In this document: in pieces, positions 57,700 to 64,000 of the stretch | Layout: every line of letters starts with the position of its first letter | How positions within the stretch are numbered: position 1 is the first letter of the stretch | Origin: Hofstenia miamia | Taxonomy: Eukaryota > Xenacoelomorpha > Acoela > Hofsteniidae | DNA length: 64,000 nucleotides | Assembly (NCBI GenBank): GCA_900660155.1 | Contig: CABFPE010000142.1 | Span: forward strand, 726,342 to 790,341 | Direction: 5' to 3' | Notes under the pieces: model-generated | What the model was told of the DNA's origin: nothing | Seen by the model: the letters and a program-made list of their open reading frames with translations, nothing else | The model's database searches: none | Position numbers and translations under genes: made by a program

Positions 57700-58770
57700 A
57701 AACAACTCTGCCTTGCCCTCAATGCTCATTTAAATAATTTCATTCAATAATAATAAGGGTGCATGGAAATACAACAAAATTAATATTAATTCAGAGTTTG
57801 TTGAAAAAATTGACTTGAAACACTCCTCCTCCATGGCCACCAAATTTGCTTCCGCAAGCCTGCGATATTTTTTTTGGTCGCACCAGCCATTAACATGCAT
57901 GAATGTTTTTATGTTCTGATTCCACCTTTGTGTACAAACAGGGATTATCAAAATTTAAAAATATTGAAGCTAATGTCAACATAGTTCGGAATAAGTACTT
58001 CTCAATAAATCAAAACACTAAAATATTTTTGTAAAATCATAATGCTTGGTAAAATATTTATTGCGCATTTTTTACCCCAAAACTTTACCATTTTACTAAG
58101 AAGAATATGTTCGTCCTATCGATTTTGCAGAATTTAAAGAAGAAACTCGAAATGGATTTTCAAGTAATATTCTAGACCCGTAAGGTTTGTGGAATCATGT
58201 TGACGGTTTCGCAAGATAATAATTTATTATGTATGATATAGCTGATTCTGAAAAACATTTAAAATAATCTTAGATCAATAATGACATTAAATGTGCAAAG
58301 AAGAACCTAAAATAACAAATGTATTTTCCCTTACCAATAATATTATAATATAAATTCAAAAATACAATAACTTGTTATTAGTTCTAAAATGTATCGACTC
58401 CTATTTGATGTATATTTTTAATCTATCAACAAAACAAACCTTAAAATTAAAAAAGTTTTTAAATTTCCTGATTTAGGCTACTGACATAAACTAAACCCAT
58501 AGAAGGATTTCTGTGGCTAGATATTTTAATTTTTTTAAAATTTTGTTCTTGTATGAGATTTTTTGTGTTTATGCTAAATGTTATGTGTGTAGCGTAGTTT
58601 ATTTTATTTGTTAATCTGCTAGTATAAACTTAATTTTGTAAATATTTTAAATTTTTTTGCATATATCATTTTTATGAGATTGTAATGTCCAAGATTTAGC
58701 GGGATGTGCAATTTAACATACGTTAATGAAGGTTTAGGAAATTTTCAAATCGCAGTCTGCAAAGATAGTA
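57700..58770. other. AT-rich intergenic DNA
   Basis: Nothing supported. The minus-strand frame 57730-57951 has no family resemblance. Confidence 0.45.
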
Positions 58771-58773
58771 CTT

Positions 58774-58850
58774 AGCCCTCATAAAATCAATCCTGTTCAT
58801 CACCAAGGAGTGAAACTTGGTAATGGTATAGCATGTAAGTGACTGAATAC
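58774..58850 (+). repeat. Dispersed repeat family, copy b
   Basis: CCCTCATAAAATCAATCCTG followed by TTCATCACCAAGGAG... aligns by eye with 8837-8900 (CCCTCATAAAATTAATCCTA, TTCATCGCCAAGCAG). Confidence 0.5.
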
Positions 58851-58884
58851 AAAGAGAACGAAAAATTCAATAATATGGAGCAAA

Positions 58885-60000
58885 GATGTACGTGGGTGCG
58901 GTGCAGTGCGGGTACTGAATTTCAAATGCCACGCGGGTTGTTGTGCGGTGCGGGTGGACATTATTATTTTGTTACACGTGTAACACGAAACTAATACAAT
59001 ATTAATTATATTACGAAATCTATATATTTAGATATATATANCATGGATATGATAGATTATTTAATTTGTAAAATGTTTGAAGCAGTTTGATATTTAAATT
59101 AACTCGGTAGTATTTGGCAAACATCAAGATGACCAACAGCATACACTAATTAACGCTGACGTTGCGTAATTAAAGCAGAACAAGCTTCAATCAACAGGTA
59201 CTAGCCGAGTGTTTGATTATTTATTTAAAAGTGCTATAAACATACGCTCATCCTTAGATTCATTGATGAACGAATTTTATTGGATTCACTTTGTTACTTT
59301 TTGTCAGGTTATTTAATAGTTACATGGAAAGCTAAACGTTCAAGCACTAGAGTAATCGTGAGGTGGTCCCCGAATACAATTATAGGAATTCTGGAGCAGA
59401 GTCACGATCAGCCTTTCAAAAGCGCGGTGAGGGCGGTAGCTGTAGATCTCTCGATGTGCTTATAGGTTACGAACAGGGATAGGGATTTTTACCCGTTATA
59501 GCTTTCCTATCTTTCATTGCTTGCAGATTATTATGACTACTTTTAGATTGCTCTACATGTTTACTGTACAGCTCTTTTGTATGATGTATTTACTATCTAG
59601 TACTTTAGTGGACTGTCGACTGGTTTATGAATTAATTTTCTTGCCGACTGTATTGATTGCTCACATGTACGAAGGGCTAACATGTATTACTCTATACGTA
59701 GGGCTATTATATGTAAGGAAAAATAACAAGCTAAAGCACCACGGTTGCATTATTTCCTTTTATTTACATGGTCATAATAATAAGGACAATCAATGCACTA
59801 AATTGTTAAGTTATCACACACACACTATCACTGAGTTAACCATTCACACACTGATCCACCAATTGGTTATCATTGTGAAGTTCAAGTAAAAGCTGGAGCT
59901 GTTACCAAAGAAGATGCCTCTGGATGCGCATAGAACAGCGCCGGGTTTCGACCCTGTATTCCATCCACTGCTCTCGATCTAAATAATCCGTGATTAGTTA
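58885..60000. other. Less AT-rich segment of unknown origin, with one N
   Basis: Composition differs from the surroundings. A GTGCGGTGCAGTGCGGGT minisatellite-like stretch (58893-58970) and the palindrome GTTACACGTGTAAC precede a single N at 59041. The following kilobase carries open frames at 59280-59465 and 59521-59889 that match nothing I know. Near 59938 AACAGCGCCGGGTTTCGACC looks like a tRNA T-arm or its complement. It may be an old mobile element, but I cannot name a family. Confidence 0.35.
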
Positions 60001-60460
60001 AGCATTTAGGATCGCTAATGCATATTAATTCAGTTAATCAACTATACAACAAGTTGGGGTGAGAGAATTAGGAATCTGTCACATCCTAAATATCGCGCAT
60101 ACCCTGAGAATGAAATAGCAACTCTTAAATAATCGCGAAATTAGTATTGGCAAGATTCTACAGGTGCAATGCGGTTAGGAAATTGACCTGGTGCTCTGAA
60201 AATTGACACTAGTATAAAAAATCTTGAAAAATAGATGTTCCATAACAGAATGACAGAGCCATAACCAACATATAGCTAGCTATAAAAACATATATGAATG
60301 CTCATTTACCGATGTATTGAAATAAACAAACAAACAGTTAAGGAAAAACTCAGCAATTTCAGGCTGAAATTAATAAAATATTCTTTTTATCGAATAAAAT
60401 GAGTATATCTTAAAAATTATCATAAAATTAATGTCACTTTTAATGATTCGTTTTCTTAAT
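60001..60460. other. Intergenic DNA
   Basis: Nothing recognised. Confidence 0.45.
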
Positions 60461-60464
60461 ATAT

Positions 60465-60565
60465 TCTGAGGAAAAGTAAAAAGTGAGTGCCAAATCATCT
60501 TTCAAATTTTAGATATAACATGATTTATCAAATGGTATGCTGAGGAATCATCTTCGGCTGGGATA
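60465..60565 (+). repeat. Dispersed repeat family, copy d (end part)
   Basis: GAGGAAAAGTAAAAAGTGAG ... TTTCAAATTTTAGATATAAC ... GGGATAGGGTTAA aligns by eye with 62370-62475 (AGGAAAAGTAAAGAACATGA, TTTCAAATTTGAGTTATGAT, GAGATAGGGTTAA). Confidence 0.5.
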
Positions 60566-60569
60566 GGGT

Positions 60570-62270
60570 TAATCTATTTAATAATATGTTATTAAACTGT
60601 TGTGGACCACATTGTGCTGCTTTGATGACGATGACCATCACTTTGTAATATGAGGCATTTGGCAAATTTTCACTTTCATTCTTTGCATCAAATTCCTTGA
60701 TAGTGTTACTATTGGCAATAACCAGCAAGCTTCATCTAGGGCTTTTGAATCATTAAAAAGATGTAAAATTGATCAGATCTTAAAAGGCATTCACTATTTC
60801 TTGGAATAATTGCCATATTAACATAAATCTCCATCAAATGATAAGAAATAGCATGACATTAAATCAATATTTTAATTTCAGATAAATATTTTTTTCAAGG
60901 AAATGAAGACAGCAAAGAGTGATTTGAATATTAACTCTAACACAATTTACAAGTGTTTGTTCATTCCCTTGTAAGTTAAGCTCACACAAAGGATTTGAAG
61001 ATCCCATGTTGAAAGTTGAAGCACTTTATATATAATATTTAAAACTATACTACATTTTTAAAGACTTTCAACTATGTATGCTAATACCAAAAAATTAATA
61101 AAAATCTGGATATAAAGTTTCATTTGAGAATATAGTCTGACAACACGCTCAGAGGGATTATCTTTATTTTGACAAAAATATATACTACAAACGGCACAAT
61201 CTGTTAAGCTGAGTAATAGAATAATAAATTCAGTATAACATATTTTAGGTTAACACATTACATCACACCCAAGTCAAAGTATTATGCCAGTATGGCTAAT
61301 TGTTACAGTTAGCTTCATTTCCGCTGTAATACATTCAGTAAAGAGTAATAGTTGTACATTTACATATTTGGATTTAATATACATTTGAGTTAATACATTT
61401 AGTATCTGTATAAATAACACTAATCATTGTTGATTCACAAATAGATGCGGGCTCTAACAAGGGATTGATTAATTCTATATGCCTATTACTGAAATATTTT
61501 GTAGTCTGCGTGTGGCGTAGACGTCTTATACTTAAGAGTTACCAAGGTTACTAGCTGGCTTGTACAAAGATACAAAATGGTGTTAAAAGAATTACTTGAA
61601 AGAATGATAGAAGATGTTAATAAACGCAGATGAAATTTGGTACGAAGCTGAGAACCAACTTCACACGTCCTACTGTTGGTGTCCAGCAATTACTTGACAA
61701 AAGTTACAAAAAGATGAATCATACATTTAATAATGTAATATCATAATATATTAGTGTAATAGAGTTCAATAATTTATAAAGGAAATTCATCAAAACCTAC
61801 AAACTATGCTTTAAAACAAGTAGGCATTCATGAAATATATATAAACCCATTTTTTAATACTTAAACCATTTTATGAGATGCAAATAAACTGTGTGACCTG
61901 GAAATTGGGAAAAGAGGGTTTCTTCATACGAACAATATGTGAAATGTGTTTTTCATGCATGATAATATTTTTAAATATCAATAGATTTTAGTTACATTCT
62001 TAAGAATTGAAGCATTAGTTTTGTTTTTTACTACTTGAATACGGCGGGTTCGTTTCCCTTGCAAATTCAGGAAGATATTGGCTTCCAAATCCAAGCTATT
62101 GTTAAGTCTCCAAAATGCTCTTTGCAACTACAGTGATGAAGCCTATTTAAAAAATCATATATAATGTATTTACTAGAATGCCCAATTTATACCAATCAAT
62201 TACAGTTAACCATTTTTTAACTTTATCTCGGTCGGTTTTTTTTCATATATAAAACTCAAGGGGTTAGCCA
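60570..62270. other. AT-rich intergenic DNA
   Basis: No gene supported. The frames at 60528-60728 and 61486-61689 on the minus strand carry no motif. Confidence 0.45.
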
Positions 62271-62273
62271 ACA

Positions 62274-62480
62274 GTACCTCTCACAAAATCCATTCTATTC
62301 ATCATCAAGCTTCGAAAAATAATTTATGCATGGTTCTTATTTGAAGAGATTTGTCTTACTAACATACTTTTAGGAAAAGTAAAGAACATGAGGGCCAAGT
62401 CTTTCAAATTTGAGTTATGATATGATTTCTCAAAAGAAACCCCTGCCTCCCCCTATTGAGATAGGGTTAAGATTGATCGC
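62274..62480 (+). repeat. Dispersed repeat family, copy c
   Basis: This copy holds both known parts: the CTCACAAAATCCATTCTATT / CATCATCAAGC start and, about 70 bases later, the AGGAAAAGTAAAG ... GATAGGGTTAAG end. It therefore links copies a and b with copy d into one family of roughly 0.2-0.45 kb. Confidence 0.55.
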
Positions 62481-62489
62481 GATTTGTAA

Positions 62490-64000
62490 TAAAACAGAAT
62501 AACAAAATATTATCTCTGCAATAAAGTAAAAAATTTAACTATTTTGAAAATTAGTAAATGCCATTTCAAAAGGTCTATGAATTATTCAGAAATTTGATTA
62601 CTTCAATTAGTGGGGTTTGTTAACACTTAATGATTACATTAAAAGTGTAAATCACAAAATTTTGATTTTCAGAAAGATGGAAGAAGCGACTTAACAAATG
62701 AGCCAAAGTGATTTTGTTATAATAAACATGCAGAGCAAATTCAAATCAATAATCAGAGATGACATTTCTAAATCAAATTCTGAATTTACACTGCAAATAA
62801 AACAAATGCCTTACTTAGTATTATGGGTGATACTCTCATTCATTACAATGATGTTGTCACTTTACAAAAGAAATGTCAAAGAAATACAGACATTCTTTAA
62901 TAATAATTGCTAAGACTTAATATTACAAAAACTAAATTTATGGTTATTAAAAATAGATAGATCATTTGTTCTATCTCATTTCTTGTCCTCAACATATTTA
63001 TAAATAGACTAAACAAAAAAATAAGGACTGGAGAATTTGGGAATATACATGATTAGTGACAAAAAATTGAAAAGAAATGATGTGTAAATACCATCAAAAA
63101 TCACTAGAAGCTCTTCTTTATGTTACTGTTAATGTTACATTTCTTAAGAAAATATATTTACTTTAACATAGTTTTTTAATTAATGTCCACCTCGGTGCTG
63201 GCTGGTAGAATTTAGGATGAGATTAGCATTTAGTGACTAGTGACAATTCAAATTAATTTCTGAAAATGTGGAAAATTGGAAAAAAATAAAAAAAATGGTG
63301 TCTTCTCAATGATGTATAGTTGAGGAATAAGTTCAATTTCATTTAATGCTATCTATTAGTAAAAGGCTGATGAGATCATGGTCATTCAACTATAGTAGAG
63401 TTGAGCTAATTACAGTAAATGCAATAATTACGAACTAAGAATAAAAACGCTTGATATACATCCCAATCATTAGAAACTTCTGGAAACAAATATTGAAGCG
63501 AATTCTGAACGTAAATATAAGAAAGCACATGAAAGCTTAGTTTTCATAATAAATGTGCTTGGCCTTTTTAAGTGTTGTTTTTATTGACATCATGATCCAC
63601 AAAAGTGAGAAATCACAGTGTTTATAGTGGGCCTACCTTTACCAATCTGCTCTAATTTATCACTAAAAATTAATGGATTTTCTGAATAAACAAAGAAGAA
63701 GCAATTTGTTCTAACATTTACATATACATATACACTTACATACACAAGGAAATAGCGCATAAAAATTTCTGTGCATTTGAAGTATAACATAATTTAAATA
63801 TTGTATAAACAATTTTGGACATATAATGAGAATTTACAAGGAATTTTATTCCACTAAGAACAAAATATAGTAGATTGATTTCTTCACCAATTTTCGGAAC
63901 AAATAAGAGTCAAGCTAATTTATTGCTAAAATAAACAGACAAACAAATACTACAAACTACTATACATGTATATTTACAAAATAAAAATATGCACAATTAC
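62490..64000. other. AT-rich intergenic DNA to the window end
   Basis: A 71-codon frame at 62698-62913 begins shortly after an acceptor-like TTTTCAG and encodes one hydrophobic stretch (YLVLWVILSFITMMLSLY) that could span a membrane. It has no family resemblance and I do not call it. Nothing else is seen. Confidence 0.4.

Overview
The window is strongly AT-rich nuclear DNA of a gene-poor invertebrate animal. Evidence for an animal: a TNFAIP8/TIPE-family gene with spliceosomal introns, several families of non-LTR retrotransposon (one with a 2A-like peptide at the start of its pol ORF), Tc1/mariner- and Harbinger-type DNA elements, and dozens of (TA)n arrays. A low-GC cnidarian or similar invertebrate would fit, but the sequence alone does not name the species. 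Only two host genes can be supported in 64 kb.

Layout. 1-2.48 kb is unassigned AT-rich DNA. 2484-4470 is a pogo/Tigger-type DNA transposon with perfect 20-bp inverted ends and TA target duplications; its transposase core is gone and its PHD-finger tail is tandemly duplicated. 5.2-8.2 kb holds three LINE remnants. 8.6-14.4 kb is a badly scaffolded patch with six single-N joins. Two exact repeats (184 bp and 88 bp) lie flush against Ns and look like unresolved contig overlaps. 14.4-22.5 kb shows almost nothing. 22.53-26.23 kb is a nested pair of related LINEs: a copy of about 3.15 kb on the minus strand inserted into an older one. 28.4-30.2 kb has a 314-bp TA-flanked MITE and three more LINE pieces. 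30246-32181 is a 968-bp perfect-looking tandem duplication, followed by a tRNA-like SINE remnant. 35.68-36.07 kb is a TA-rich minisatellite.

Genes. A TNFAIP8-like gene runs on the plus strand from 38.57 to 41.62 kb, with its main coding exon present twice in tandem (39 kb) and one terminal exon. The two exon copies cannot both be used, because splicing one to the next makes a TGA stop at the joint. An intact single-exon acyl-CoA synthetase (548 codons, AMP-binding superfamily) lies on the minus strand at 50673-52319. These two genes share no obvious pathway and seem to be independent neighbours: a lipid-binding/immune-type regulator and a fatty-acid or aryl-acid activating enzyme.

The rest (42-50 kb and 52-64 kb) is AT-rich intergenic DNA with a 305-bp Harbinger-type MITE (49798-50102), a short LINE trace at 57.2 kb, copies of an unnamed dispersed repeat at 58.8, 60.5 and 62.3 kb (also at 8.8 kb), and an unusually GC-rich patch at 58.9-60.0 kb that I could not identify. 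I did not find a clearly new multi-gene system. The most interesting biological item is the duplicated, mutually exclusive TNFAIP8 exon.
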